A DNA stretch of 64,000 nucleotides. It comes from Marinicauda salina (GTDB lineage: Bacteria > Pseudomonadota > Alphaproteobacteria > Caulobacterales > Maricaulaceae). The position numbers were made by a program, and so were the translations under genes. Location of the stretch: NCBI RefSeq assembly GCF_003122085.1, contig NZ_QEXV01000001.1:973432-1037431 (forward strand), given 5' to 3'. Shown one piece after another: positions 1-8,730 of this stretch. The notes under the pieces are model-generated. The model searched no databases and had not been told where the DNA came from. It worked only from the letters and a program-made list of their open reading frames with translations. The first letter of the stretch is position 1; each line of letters begins with the position of its first letter.

Positions 1-912
1 GTCCTTGTCCGCCGCGCGGGCGTAATACCGCGCGAACGTGTCGGTGGAGACGAGCACGTTCGCCCCGGTCTTCGCGATCAGCTCGGGGATCAGCTTGCGG
101 TCAAGCGGCGAGGGGTGGAGCACGGTCTTCATGCCGCCGAGGATCGGCAGCAGCACGCCGCCGGTCAGCCCGAAGCCGTGGAAGATCGGCAGGGCGTTGA
201 AGAACACCCAGTCGGGGTCGAAGGGGATGTGGGCGCGGCACTGGGCGATGTTGGCGAGGATGTTGGCGTGGCTGAGCGCGACGCCCTTGGGCGTTCCCGT
301 CGTGCCCGAGGTGAACAGGAGGACGGCCGGGTCGTCCGGCGAGGTCCTCGCCAGGCCCGGATCCGGCAGGGCGGCGCGGACGCCGGCGACGAGCTTGTCG
401 AGCGCGCCGATCTCGGCCCGGACGTCCTCCAGCCGAACGAGCTCGACATCGGTCTCCAGGCTTTCGGCGAGGGCCTCGAGCCCGGCGGCCTCGATGAAGC
501 GCCGCGAGGTGACGACCGTCTTCACGTCGGCCAGCTCGCAGGCGGCGCGAATATGGGCCGCGCCGGCGGTGAAATTGAGCATGGCCGGCGTGCGCCCGGC
601 GGCGTGGAGCGCGAAGACGGCGATGACGGCCGGCGCGGCGGTCGGCAGCAGCACGCCGACCGCCTTGTCTCCGCGGGTCTTCCGCGCGAGCCGTCCGCCG
701 AGCGCGTAGGCCGCCTGGATCAGCCGGTCATAGCCGATCGGCTCTCCGTCGCCGTCCTGGAGGATCGGGGTCGACCCGCCATGGCGGCGCCGGGCGTCGC
801 GCAGGGCGCCCAGAAGCGTCCCGGCGAACGCGGCGGTGTCGAGCGTCGCGCCTTCCCACGTCTCGAGGACCTCGCCCCGGGATGCGTCCTGATCGGCGTC
901 GTCGGACTCCAA
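1..912 (-). CDS. Acyl-ACP/acyl-CoA synthetase (AMP-forming, Aas-like), 5' part
   Basis: The N-terminal 304 codons are visible; the rest lies beyond the left edge. This is an adenylate-forming enzyme that activates a fatty acid with ATP for transfer to a thiol carrier. The AMP-binding P-loop reads SGTTGTPKG at residues 202-210. It is followed by a stretch resembling the synthetase domain of the Aas protein (FNALPIFHGFGLTGG). I place the start at a TTG because AGGAGG lies 6 nt upstream; an in-frame GTG at 945 is the alternative. It is transcribed away from the btu operon behind it. Whether it also carries an acyltransferase domain cannot be seen, and the substrate is inferred from resemblance only. 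Confidence 0.82.
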   Translation of the reverse strand, partial: MESDDADQDASRGEVLETWEGATLDTAAFAGTLLGALRDARRRHGGSTPILQDGDGEPIGYDRLIQAAYALGGRLARKTRGDKAVGVLLPTAAPAVIAVFALHAAGRTPAMLNFTAGAAHIRAACELADVKTVVTSRRFIEAAGLEALAESLETDVELVRLEDVRAEIGALDKLVAGVRAALPDPGLARTSPDDPAVLLFTSGTTGTPKGVALSHANILANIAQCRAHIPFDPDWVFFNALPIFHGFGLTGGVLLPILGGMKTVLHPSPLDRKLIPELIAKTGANVLVSTDTFARYYARAADKD

Positions 913-999
913 TGCGGGCCTCCTGCACGCGCTGCGGCCATTCACGCGACCGGCGCATGCATCAATAACGCCCAATCCAGCATGGAAGTTCGCAGCGCT

Positions 1000-1749
1000 T
1001 CACGCCGGCGTGTAGCCGCGATCGGCGCGCTTCATCGCGAAGACCTGCGCGAGCAGATCGTCCGTCAGCGTCGCCTCCGGCGGGCCTTCCGCAGCGACGC
1101 GCCCGCCGTCGAGGACGATCACCCGGTCCGCCCAGCCCAAAACCGCGTCGAGATCGTGCAGCGCGGCGATGACGGCGCGACCGGCCTCGGCCTCGCCTCG
1201 CAGCACGGCCAGCGCGTCGTGCTGGTGGCGCAGGTCGAGCGCGGTCACGGGCTCGTCGGCCAAGAGGACCGGCGCGCGGGCGGCGAGCGCCCGGGCGAGA
1301 TGGACGCGGGCCTGCTCGCCGCCCGACAGCGCGTCGACGCGGCGGCCGGCGAGCGCGGCCGCATCGGCGCGGTCGAGCGCGGCGTCGACGGCGGCGCGGT
1401 CGTCCGCGTCCAGCCGGTCATAGGGCGCGCCGCCCCAGGCGAAGCGGCCGAGCGCGGCGAGGTCGCGCGCGCGGATCGCCCAGGCCGTATCGCGCGCCTG
1501 CGGCAGATAGCTCGCCCGGCGCCCGCGCTCGCGCGGGTCGAGCGAAGAGACGGACGCGCCGCCGAGCCGGGCTTCGCCCTCGGCCAGCGGAACCAGGCCG
1601 AGCGCGGCGCGGATCGCCGTCGACTTGCCCGCCCCGTTGGGCCCGACGAGGGCGACGCACTCGCCCGGACCGACGGAGAACGAGACGCCGTCGAGGACGC
1701 GGCGGCCGCCGAGATCGACCGAGACGGTATCCAGCTCCAGCACGCTCAT
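1000..1749 (-). CDS. btuD: Vitamin B12 (or iron chelate) ABC transporter ATP-binding protein
   Basis: The 249-residue ATPase subunit of an importer, acting on the cytoplasmic face of the inner membrane. Walker A (GPNGAGKST) is at residues 36-44, the signature LSGGEQ at 140-145, Walker B (VLLADE) at 160-165, and a switch histidine follows in ALHD. By sequence alone it could equally be a haem or siderophore ATPase (HmuV/FecE group). The cobalamin riboswitch at the head of the operon and the neighbouring BtuB-like receptor decide for B12. It is the last gene, and its ATG overlaps the permease stop by 4 nt (ATGA). Confidence 0.88.
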   Translation of the reverse strand: MSVLELDTVSVDLGGRRVLDGVSFSVGPGECVALVGPNGAGKSTAIRAALGLVPLAEGEARLGGASVSSLDPRERGRRASYLPQARDTAWAIRARDLAALGRFAWGGAPYDRLDADDRAAVDAALDRADAAALAGRRVDALSGGEQARVHLARALAARAPVLLADEPVTALDLRHQHDALAVLRGEAEAGRAVIAALHDLDAVLGWADRVIVLDGGRVAAEGPPEATLTDDLLAQVFAMKRADRGYTPA

Positions 1750-2735
1750 CGTCCGATGCTCCGATTACGCGCGGCGATCCAGACGAAGGCCGGCGCGCCC
1801 ACGAGGGCGGCAGCGACGCCGAGCTTGAGCTCCTGGGTGAAGGGAGCGAGCCGGATCGCGAGATCGGCGAGCACCAGCATGATCCCGGCCGTGAGCGCGC
1901 TCGGGACGATCAGGTCGGCGGGATCGTGCTTCACCAGCGGGCGGACGACGTGGGGCGCGACGATGCCCACGAAGCCGATCATGCCGGCGACCGCCACCGC
2001 CGCGCCCGTCATCAGCGCCGTCCCCGCGATGACGAGCGCGCGGGTGCGTTTCAGGTCGACGCCGAGGGTGAAGGCGGCCTCCTCGCCCAGGGCGAGCGCG
2101 CGCAGACCGGGCGCGGCGGCGAGCGCGAGCCCCAGCCCGGCGATCCAGAACGGCGCGGCGAAGCCGAGATCGGCCCAGCTGCGGTTGGCGACCGAGCCCA
2201 GCAGCCAGTTCACCAGGTCCGACAGCGAGAACGGGTTGGGCGCGAGATTCATCGCCAGCGCGGTCAGCGCCCCGGCGAAGCTCGAGATTCCGACGCCGAC
2301 GAGGATGAGCTGGACCGAGCCGATGCGTGTCGCGCCCAGCGTATAGAGCAGGGCGGTCGCGCCGAGCGCGAAGGCCACCGCGAGGCCCGGCACGGCGAGC
2401 GTCGTCAGCGCGGCGAGATTGAAATAGATGGCGACCACCGCGCCCAGCGCCGCCGAGCCGGAGACGCCGAGCACGCCGGGATCGGCGAGCGGATTCCTCA
2501 GAAGCCCCTGCAGCGCCGCGCCGCTGGCGCCCAGCGCGCCGCCGACGAGGAAGGCGGCGAGCGCGCGCGGCAGGCGGATGTCCCACACGATGATCCGGAC
2601 GGGTTCGCGCCCCGCGCCCGCGACGCCGGCCAGCGTCTCGCCCACCGAGAGCGGCGCGCTGCCCGCGAGACAGGCGAGCGCGATGGAGACGAGGCTCGCC
2701 GCGGCGAGCGCGAGGAGGAGGCCCGTCCGGCTCAC
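1746..2735 (-). CDS. btuC: Vitamin B12 ABC transporter permease
   Basis: A 329-residue FecCD/BtuC-family permease forming the inner-membrane channel for cobalamin with BtuD and BtuF. Many hydrophobic segments are visible. The family motif RLPRALAAFLVGGALG lies near residue 55, followed by LQGLLRNPLADPGVLGVSGSA, and GFVGIVAPHVVR lies in the C-terminal half. The start is a GTG whose GTGA overlaps the btuF stop. The reading frame stays open far upstream, but that extension is an out-of-frame shadow of btuF. The tight overlaps on both sides indicate translational coupling. Confidence 0.9.
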   Translation of the reverse strand: MSRTGLLLALAAASLVSIALACLAGSAPLSVGETLAGVAGAGREPVRIIVWDIRLPRALAAFLVGGALGASGAALQGLLRNPLADPGVLGVSGSAALGAVVAIYFNLAALTTLAVPGLAVAFALGATALLYTLGATRIGSVQLILVGVGISSFAGALTALAMNLAPNPFSLSDLVNWLLGSVANRSWADLGFAAPFWIAGLGLALAAAPGLRALALGEEAAFTLGVDLKRTRALVIAGTALMTGAAVAVAGMIGFVGIVAPHVVRPLVKHDPADLIVPSALTAGIMLVLADLAIRLAPFTQELKLGVAAALVGAPAFVWIAARNRSIGR

Positions 2736-3568
2736 GGCGCGGCCGCCAAGCGGCGGGCTTCGACCTGGCGGCGCGCGTCGAGCGCGGCCTCGGCGAGCAG
2801 CCATGACGTGCAGCCGATCTGCGCGCCCGAGAGATGGGCGGTCTCGGCGTTCTCCAGCAGCGTCTGCAGCGCGCCGTGACGGGTATAGCTCCAGGCGTCG
2901 GACTGCGTGGCCAGCGTGTCGAAGAAGCCGGTCACGATCGTTTCGGGCGGATCGAGCACGAGGCGTTCGAGCGGCAGCATGCGCCAGCCCGCCGTATCGC
3001 GGAGCGCGTTCTCGAAGCCGGCGGCCTCGAACACGGCGTGCATGATCGTGCCCGAGCCCGTCGTCGCGCCCGAGGCGGTGAGGTAGAGCGCGGTGCGGCC
3101 GTCGCCGCCCCCGCGGCCGGCCTCGGCCAGCGTGGCGTCCATCTCGGCGATGAGCGCCTCGCCGCGAGCTTCCTGCTCGAGGGCGGCGGCGACGGCGCGG
3201 ATATTGGCGCGGATGTCGTCGAAGTCGGCGGCGTAGGCGATCTGCACGGTGTCGATGCCGACGCGGTCGTAGAAGCCGCGCGCCCGCGGTCCGCCGCCAT
3301 AGCTGCGCACGACGAGATCGGGCTCGAGCGCGAGCACGTCCTCGGCCAGCGCGCGCACCTGAGGCAGGCCGGCGGCGTCTTCGCGCAGCGCGCTGTAGTC
3401 GCGGTCGGCTTCCGGCGACAGGGCGCGGATCTGGTCGCGGTCGGCGAGCGCGAGCACGTACTGGTCGGCGCAATAGTCCAGCGACACGGTCGCCGGCGGG
3501 TCGGCGAAGGCGGCCGGGGCGAGGGCGAACGCCCCCGCCGCGGCGGCGATATGCGTGCGCAGGCTCAT
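2732..3568 (-). CDS. btuF: Periplasmic cobalamin-binding protein
   Basis: A 278-residue substrate-binding protein of the BtuF/FhuD (cluster A) type, expected to pass B12 from the outer-membrane receptor to BtuC. It begins with a signal peptide ending near AFA-DPP (residue 22). The family features SLDYCADQYVLAL, then LEPDLVV and the fold-typical long linker region (DDIRANIRAVAAALEQE), are recognisable. The ATG overlaps the btuB stop (ATGA) and its stop overlaps the btuC start. The substrate is inferred from the riboswitch-controlled operon. Confidence 0.85.
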   Translation of the reverse strand: MSLRTHIAAAAGAFALAPAAFADPPATVSLDYCADQYVLALADRDQIRALSPEADRDYSALREDAAGLPQVRALAEDVLALEPDLVVRSYGGGPRARGFYDRVGIDTVQIAYAADFDDIRANIRAVAAALEQEARGEALIAEMDATLAEAGRGGGDGRTALYLTASGATTGSGTIMHAVFEAAGFENALRDTAGWRMLPLERLVLDPPETIVTGFFDTLATQSDAWSYTRHGALQTLLENAETAHLSGAQIGCTSWLLAEAALDARRQVEARRLAAAP

Positions 3569-5496
3569 CGCGCGTATCTCAGCCCGACCATGACGCGGCG
3601 CGGCGCCCCGGCGAAGGCCGCCGGGTTCTCCCAGGTCTCGTCGAAGACGTTCTTCGCCGCGGCGAACGCCTCGATCCGGTCGGTCACGTCGAAGGTCCCG
3701 GACAGGTTCACGAGCTCGTAGGCGTCGATGACTGCGCCCGAGGCGACGAAGACGCCGTCATCGTCATAGGTCACGTCGCGGCGCTCGCCCACGAAGACAT
3801 ACTCCAGGCTGAGCGCGGCGCGCTCGACCGGCCGCCAGCGCGCCGAGGCCGACCAGGCGTGCGGGGGTCGGCGCAGCAGGCGCGCGCCGGTGACCGCGTT
3901 GATCGCGTCGGTGAAGGTGTAGTCCACCCGGACGTCCAGGCGCTCGCTCGGCGCGATCGCGACGAAGGCCTCGAAGCCCTCGATCTCGGCCTCGCCGATA
4001 TTGACGTTCTGGCCGGTGAATGTGGTGAAGTCGAACTCGGTCTCGATCAGGTCCTCGATGTCCTGATCGAACCAGGTCGCGCCGAAGCGCACGCCGTCTT
4101 CGGCGCCGAACGCGGGCAGGGCGGTCGCGAAGCCGAGCTCCCAGCCGACGCTTTCTTCGGGTTCGAGATCGGGGTTGGGCGTGATGAAGGCCGACGAGGC
4201 GAAGCGCTCCGACAGGGTCGGCGCCTTGAAGGCCGAGCCGATCGAGCCGACGAGGCGGGTGCGCAGCTCTGGCAAGTGGACCACGGCGCCGATATCGGCC
4301 GTCGTCTCGGTCCCGAAATTCTCGTAGTCGTCGACGCGCGCCGAGGCGGTGAGATCGACGCGGTCGCCGAGGCCGGCCTGGCCGACCACGAAGCCGCCCC
4401 AGGCCTCCTCGACGACGGAGAGCGGCGCGGCGAAAGCGGCGTCGGTCTCGATGTCCTCGCGCTGGTATTGCGCGCCGAAGCTCACGCGCGGGTCGCGCAG
4501 CCCGCTCGCGCCGGGCCGCCAGACATTGAGCCATTCGGCGAAGGTGCGCTCCCCCTCATACGTGTCGGTGATGACGCCGCCGTCGCGGTTCTCGAGATCG
4601 TTGAGCACCTGGCCGCCGCGCAGGCGGCTGGTGAAGCCGCCGTCCCGGCTCGTCCAGGCCGCGCCCATGCGCCAGACGGCGTAGTCGTCGGCGTTGACGA
4701 GGTCGGGGTCGTCGGCGCGCTGGAACCCGCTCGCGCCGCCGGAGAAGGTGTCGACCTCGCTTTCGGCCGAACGCAGGCGCACCAGGCCTTCCAGCGTCAC
4801 CCCGCCGTCGAGATCGTATTCGCCGGTCGCCGTCAGCACCGCGAACTCCGCGCCGTCGCGATCGCCGGTCGCCGTCGACATGCGCGAAGGCGTGACGTCG
4901 TAGCCGTCGGTCTCCATCGCCTCGACGGTCAGGCCGTAGCGCGCGCGCTCCGTCGAGCCGGCGGCGCCGACAAGGCCGCGCACGGTGGAGAATTCGCCCA
5001 CGGCGATCTCGGCGTAGGGCTCGAAGGCGGTCTCGCCGCCCAGGCGCGGGATGATGTTCACCGCGCCGCCGATCGCGTCGGAGCCGTAGACCGAGGACAG
5101 CGGGCCGCGGACCACCTCGACGCGGGCGGCGTCGCCGACCAGTTCCGAGCCGAAATTGAAGATCCCGTTGGCGCTGGCGGGATCGTTGAGCCGGATCCCG
5201 TCGAGCAGGGCGAGGGTGTGCTTGGAGTTCGCCCCGCGCAGGAAGACCGAGGTCAGCGACCCGGCGGGGCCGGACTGGGCGACGGTGACGCCCGGCAGGT
5301 CGGCGAGCGCCTCGGAGAGCGTGGCGACGGCCTCGAGCTCGATATCGGCGCGCTCGACCGTGGAGACCGAGGCGGGCAGGCGCTCGGCCTCGGTCTCGAA
5401 GCGCGTGCCGGTGACGATGACGGCGTCGTCGGCGCTCTCGGCCAGGGCGGGCGCGCTCGCGCCCAGCAGGAGGAGTGAAAGAGTCGATCTGATCAT
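3565..5496 (-). CDS. btuB: TonB-dependent vitamin B12 outer-membrane receptor
   Basis: A 643-residue TonB-dependent receptor. The signal peptide is MIRSTLSLLLLGASAPALA, the TonB box region DDAVIVTGTRFE follows, then a plug domain (LSEALADLPGVTV, VEVVRGPLSSVYGSDAIGGAVNI) and a beta-barrel ending in GLRYAR. The C-terminal aromatic is displaced from the very last residue, which is Arg. The reading frame is open 351 nt further upstream, but that stretch is the riboswitch leader; the ATG at 5496 begins the obvious signal peptide. It is the first gene of btuBFCD and should be repressed when cobalamin is abundant. Receptor specificity for B12 rests on the riboswitch. Confidence 0.9.
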   Translation of the reverse strand: MIRSTLSLLLLGASAPALAESADDAVIVTGTRFETEAERLPASVSTVERADIELEAVATLSEALADLPGVTVAQSGPAGSLTSVFLRGANSKHTLALLDGIRLNDPASANGIFNFGSELVGDAARVEVVRGPLSSVYGSDAIGGAVNIIPRLGGETAFEPYAEIAVGEFSTVRGLVGAAGSTERARYGLTVEAMETDGYDVTPSRMSTATGDRDGAEFAVLTATGEYDLDGGVTLEGLVRLRSAESEVDTFSGGASGFQRADDPDLVNADDYAVWRMGAAWTSRDGGFTSRLRGGQVLNDLENRDGGVITDTYEGERTFAEWLNVWRPGASGLRDPRVSFGAQYQREDIETDAAFAAPLSVVEEAWGGFVVGQAGLGDRVDLTASARVDDYENFGTETTADIGAVVHLPELRTRLVGSIGSAFKAPTLSERFASSAFITPNPDLEPEESVGWELGFATALPAFGAEDGVRFGATWFDQDIEDLIETEFDFTTFTGQNVNIGEAEIEGFEAFVAIAPSERLDVRVDYTFTDAINAVTGARLLRRPPHAWSASARWRPVERAALSLEYVFVGERRDVTYDDDGVFVASGAVIDAYELVNLSGTFDVTDRIEAFAAAKNVFDETWENPAAFAGAPRRVMVGLRYAR

Positions 5497-5503
5497 GTTG
5501 TTT

Positions 5504-5609
5504 CCGTTCGCAGCCGGGGCGGAGCCGGACCCGGCGGGTTCGCGATTCATCGACGCCCGCGCCGGTCTCCCGGCGTCGCTCCGGCGTCCGGATGCGTCGC
5601 TGCGAACGG
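5504..5609 (-). promoter_or_regulatory. Riboswitch expression platform: stem next to the btuB start codon
   Basis: On the btuB mRNA, CCGTTCGCAGC (5609-5599) is exactly complementary to GCTGCGAACGG (5514-5504), which ends 7 nt before the btuB ATG. This 11-bp pairing would bury the ribosome-binding region, whose own SD (ACGGAAAC) is weak. No T-tract follows, so translational control is more likely than termination. The pairing is seen; its role is inferred. Confidence 0.6.
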
Positions 5610-5654
5610 TTGTTCCGCTGTCCGTGGACTGCTCCCGGTCCCGGAACGAGCGAC

Positions 5655-5830
5655 CTGTGGGCGGCAGGTCTCCTGGCTTGCGGGTCACGGCCGGCGCGCC
5701 GCCTTCCCGGATCAGGGACGATCCAGTGGCTGCTGGCGCGCGGCTCGCCGCTGACAGTTGCGGGCACAGCCCCGGACTCGATGCGCGCGGGACGCGCGTC
5801 TCACCGGGTTCCCTCTTCGCCTCCTCGCGG
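5655..5830 (-). promoter_or_regulatory. Cobalamin (B12) riboswitch
   Basis: Read on the minus strand, this leader shows the conserved landmarks of the adenosylcobalamin riboswitch in order: GGGAACCCGGTG near the 5' end, GGGGCTGTGCCCGCAACTG, the AGCAGCCACTG segment, GGGAAGG, and the B12 box AGCCAGGAGACCTGCC (5662-5678). It lies between the dedA-like gene and btuB and should switch off btuBFCD when cobalamin binds. The landmarks are seen directly; the ligand follows from the known family. Confidence 0.95.
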
Positions 5831-5928
5831 AGGAACCGCCGGGGCATGGTTTATGTCCGCCGCATGCGCCGGGTCAAGGCGGGGGCGGACCAAAGGCCGC
5901 GCTGTCGCATCGCGCCGGCGCAGGCTAG

Positions 5929-6579
5929 ATGAAGACCATGACCAGGCGTTCGAATCCGCTGAGCCGCGGGCTGCGCCGCTGGCGCCGGCGGCTGCGCGTG
6001 TTCGCCGGCCGGCTCGACCGCGCCGCGCGCGGACCGCATGCGCTCGCCGCGCTGTTCGCAGGCTCGGTGATCGAATCGACGGTGTTTCCCTGGCCGATCG
6101 AGTTTCCCCTGCTCGCGCGCATGCTGCAGGGCCGGGCCAAGGTCTTTCCCGCCGCGGCGGTGGTGACGCTGGGCTCGGCGCTGGGTTGCCTGATCGCCTA
6201 TCTCGGCGGCGTCGCGGCCTGGGACGCGCTGTCTCCGGTGATCGCCGAACCGGGCGCACGCGAAAGCGCGCTCGCCGCGGCGCGGGAGCGGATCGATCGC
6301 GCCGGCGCGCTGGCGGTCTTTCTCGGCATGATGACGCCGCTGCCGGTGCAGATCACCAGCTTCGCCGCCGGACTCGCCGGGGTGAACCCCGCGCTCTTTC
6401 TCGCCGCCGTACTGGCCGGCCGGACGGTGCGCTACTTCTCGATGGCCGTCCTCGTCTACGCCTTCGGCGAGCGGATCACGGCATGGTGGCGCGCGCGTCC
6501 GCCGGCGCTCCGCGCGGCCGGGGTCGGGGCGTTCCTGCTCGCCTTCATCGCCGCGGCCGTCTGGGTCGCGACGCCCTGA
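5929..6579 (+). CDS. DedA/VTT-family (YqaA-like) membrane protein
   Basis: A 216-residue inner-membrane protein of the VTT (SNARE-associated) superfamily. It has a very basic N-terminus (about residues 1-35), then FAGSVIESTVFPWPIEFPLL, a glycine-rich membrane segment (GSALGCLIAYLGGVAAWD), and the re-entrant-like GMMTPLPVQITSFAAGLAGV. Relatives are linked to lipid flipping or membrane homeostasis; the substrate is unknown here. It diverges from the riboswitch leader across roughly 100 bp that must hold both promoters. A second ATG at 5938 is a possible alternative start. Confidence 0.75.
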   Translation: MKTMTRRSNPLSRGLRRWRRRLRVFAGRLDRAARGPHALAALFAGSVIESTVFPWPIEFPLLARMLQGRAKVFPAAAVVTLGSALGCLIAYLGGVAAWDALSPVIAEPGARESALAAARERIDRAGALAVFLGMMTPLPVQITSFAAGLAGVNPALFLAAVLAGRTVRYFSMAVLVYAFGERITAWWRARPPALRAAGVGAFLLAFIAAAVWVATP

Positions 6580-6661
6580 AACCCGCCCAGGACGGGACTC
6601 AATGGTTGCGCGAGTTTCCCCGGTTTGCTTCCCTTTACGCGAGTTTGACCGGGGGGGAATC

Positions 6662-8614
6662 ATGAAACGGACGCTCATCTCGCTCGCCGCCGCGGCGGTC
6701 ATGTCCGCGCCTGCGTTCGCGCAGCAATACGCCGACTTCGCCGCCATCGAGGTCGGCTGGCAGCTCGATCTCTCGCAGGACGGACGCTACGTCTCGCTGG
6801 GATGCGGGGCGGGCAATGAACGCTCGCTGTGCATCTACGATCTCGTGGGCGGCGGGGATCCGCAGATCATGACCCCGCCCGACGACGCCCGCATCACCGG
6901 CGCCGAATGGGCGAGCGACCGGTATCTGTTGATCTATCTGGATACGGTGACCGAGCTGAACACGACGTCGGGACTGCACGATGTCCTCGTCAGCCGGATC
7001 GCCAGCTACGACATCGAGGAGAGCGATGCGGCGCTGATGATGACGGGCCGGAACGTGACGAGCGCGCTCGACAATGTCTCCTCGCTCGATCTCGACGATC
7101 CCGAGCATATCCTGATGCAGGTCTCGGTGCGGACGAGCGGCGGCAACCGCAATTCCAGCATCACCCGGGAGGAGATCGCGACCAATGTCTACCGGGTGCG
7201 GCTCGAGGATGGTCGTGACCGACGAATTGAACGCCTTCGCGGCGAGACCTTCCGCCGGATGTTCGACGCCGACGGCGAGCCGATTGCGGACATACGTCTC
7301 GACGAACGACGCCGGGAATTCGCCATCGCCCGGGTCGACGAGCGCGAGCCGGTCTATCTCGGCGAGCACACCGGCGAACTGCCCAGCGTGCATCATTCCG
7401 GCGAATCCGACTCCGTGCTTGTTCAGTTCTATGAAGGCGAGCGGCGCGGCCTCAACCGGCTCGACCTGCAGACCGGAGAGTTCACGCCCGCCGTCGAGGA
7501 ATCATTGCAGGGGCTTATCGTCGACCCGGTCACCGACCCCTGGTCGCAGGCGTTTGTGGGCGCGGGCGTCTTCACGCCTGAGGGGCTGCCCGAAGAAATC
7601 TATACGGACGAGGAGCTGGCGAGCCTGCGCGAGGCCTTGGCCGGTGCGCTGGGCGCGGACCTGCTCAACCTGATTTCCTGGTCCGCCGACCGCTCCATGA
7701 TCGCCTTCGAAACCCGCGAGCCGGGACGACCGGCGGCGTATTACGTGTTTGACCGGAACGCTGGCCAGGTGAACCCGCTGGGCACGGAGGCGCCGCGGCT
7801 CGAGGGACGCCGGCTGGGCGATCAGATCGCGTTTTCCTACGAGGCGTCCGACGGGCTGGAGATTCCCGCGTATGTCACGCTGCCGCCGGGTGCGACCGAG
7901 GCGGACGGCCCGTTCCCGCTCGTCGTCATGCCCCACGGAGGCCCGCAGAGCCGGGACGACGCCACCTTCGACTGGTGGGCTCAGGCTTATGCTTCGCTGG
8001 GCTATGCCGTACTTCAGGCGAATTTCCGAGGTTCGTCGGGATACGGCCGAGACTTCATCGAAGCGGGCTTCGGCGAATTCGGCGGCAAGATGGTCCAGGA
8101 CAATATCGACGGCGCCCGGCATCTCGTGGACGCCGGCATCGCCAGAGAGGGCGGCTATTGCACGGCGGGCGCCTCCTACGGCGGGTATGCCGCGCTGATG
8201 ATGGGCATCCTCGATCCGGAGAATGTCGAGTGCGTGATCGCCACCGCGCCGGTGATCGACGCGATGTCGGTGCTCGCAGAGGCCAACGCGGCGGGCAGCG
8301 AAATCCGTCTGGATTACTGGGAGAACTATATCGGCTCCCTGCATGTCGGCCGCGACGAGGCCGCCGAGGTGTCCGCGGAAACACGCGCTCACGAGATCGA
8401 GGCGCCGGTCCTGCTCGTTCATGGCGACGAGGACCTCACGGTTCCGGTCACCCAGTCCGAACGCATGGCCGAGGCGCTGGAGACCGTCGGCGGCGAGGTC
8501 GAGCTGATCGTGCTCGAGGGGGAGGACCACTATCTCGGCAAGGCGTCCTCGCGGCTGACCATTCTCGAGGAGTCGCGCGCGCTGCTGGAGCGCGCGCTGC
8601 CGGTGCTCGAATAG
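6662..8614 (+). CDS. Secreted S9 (prolyl oligopeptidase family) peptidase, copy 1
   Basis: A 650-residue serine peptidase with signal peptide MKRTLISLAAAAVMSAPAFA, a beta-propeller-like N-terminal half and an alpha/beta-hydrolase C-terminal half. The triad is visible: Ser505 in GASYGGYAA, Asp591 in HGDEDLTVP and His623 in EDHYLG. It probably trims peptides in the periplasm or outside the cell. The ATG at 6662 follows a purine-rich GGGGGGGAATC; the upstream in-frame extension lacks a signal peptide and is rejected. The next gene is a close paralogue with the same signal peptide, leader and 3' end, so the pair arose by tandem duplication. Confidence 0.9.
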   Translation: MKRTLISLAAAAVMSAPAFAQQYADFAAIEVGWQLDLSQDGRYVSLGCGAGNERSLCIYDLVGGGDPQIMTPPDDARITGAEWASDRYLLIYLDTVTELNTTSGLHDVLVSRIASYDIEESDAALMMTGRNVTSALDNVSSLDLDDPEHILMQVSVRTSGGNRNSSITREEIATNVYRVRLEDGRDRRIERLRGETFRRMFDADGEPIADIRLDERRREFAIARVDEREPVYLGEHTGELPSVHHSGESDSVLVQFYEGERRGLNRLDLQTGEFTPAVEESLQGLIVDPVTDPWSQAFVGAGVFTPEGLPEEIYTDEELASLREALAGALGADLLNLISWSADRSMIAFETREPGRPAAYYVFDRNAGQVNPLGTEAPRLEGRRLGDQIAFSYEASDGLEIPAYVTLPPGATEADGPFPLVVMPHGGPQSRDDATFDWWAQAYASLGYAVLQANFRGSSGYGRDFIEAGFGEFGGKMVQDNIDGARHLVDAGIAREGGYCTAGASYGGYAALMMGILDPENVECVIATAPVIDAMSVLAEANAAGSEIRLDYWENYIGSLHVGRDEAAEVSAETRAHEIEAPVLLVHGDEDLTVPVTQSERMAEALETVGGEVELIVLEGEDHYLGKASSRLTILEESRALLERALPVLE

Positions 8615-8641
8615 ACCAGGCGCCGGTCGAGGCGGCTGCGG

Positions 8642-8674
8642 CTAACGGCGCGGCCTCCCTTGGCCGGTCTCGAT
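8642..8674 (-). pseudogene. Leftover tail of the small membrane-protein gene between the S9 copies
   Basis: Read on the minus strand, this segment encodes IETGQGRPRR and a stop. It matches the last codons (IETGQGRPRL, stop) of the gene at 10635-10853, including the downstream nucleotide context. It is what a tandem duplication would leave if the duplicated unit ran from in front of the S9 gene to about 11 codons inside the convergent neighbour. Confidence 0.7.
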
Positions 8675-8730
8675 CGACCTCCGACGGTCGCGGCCTGGTT
8701 CCGCTTCAAGGGATTTCGACGGGGGAAATC

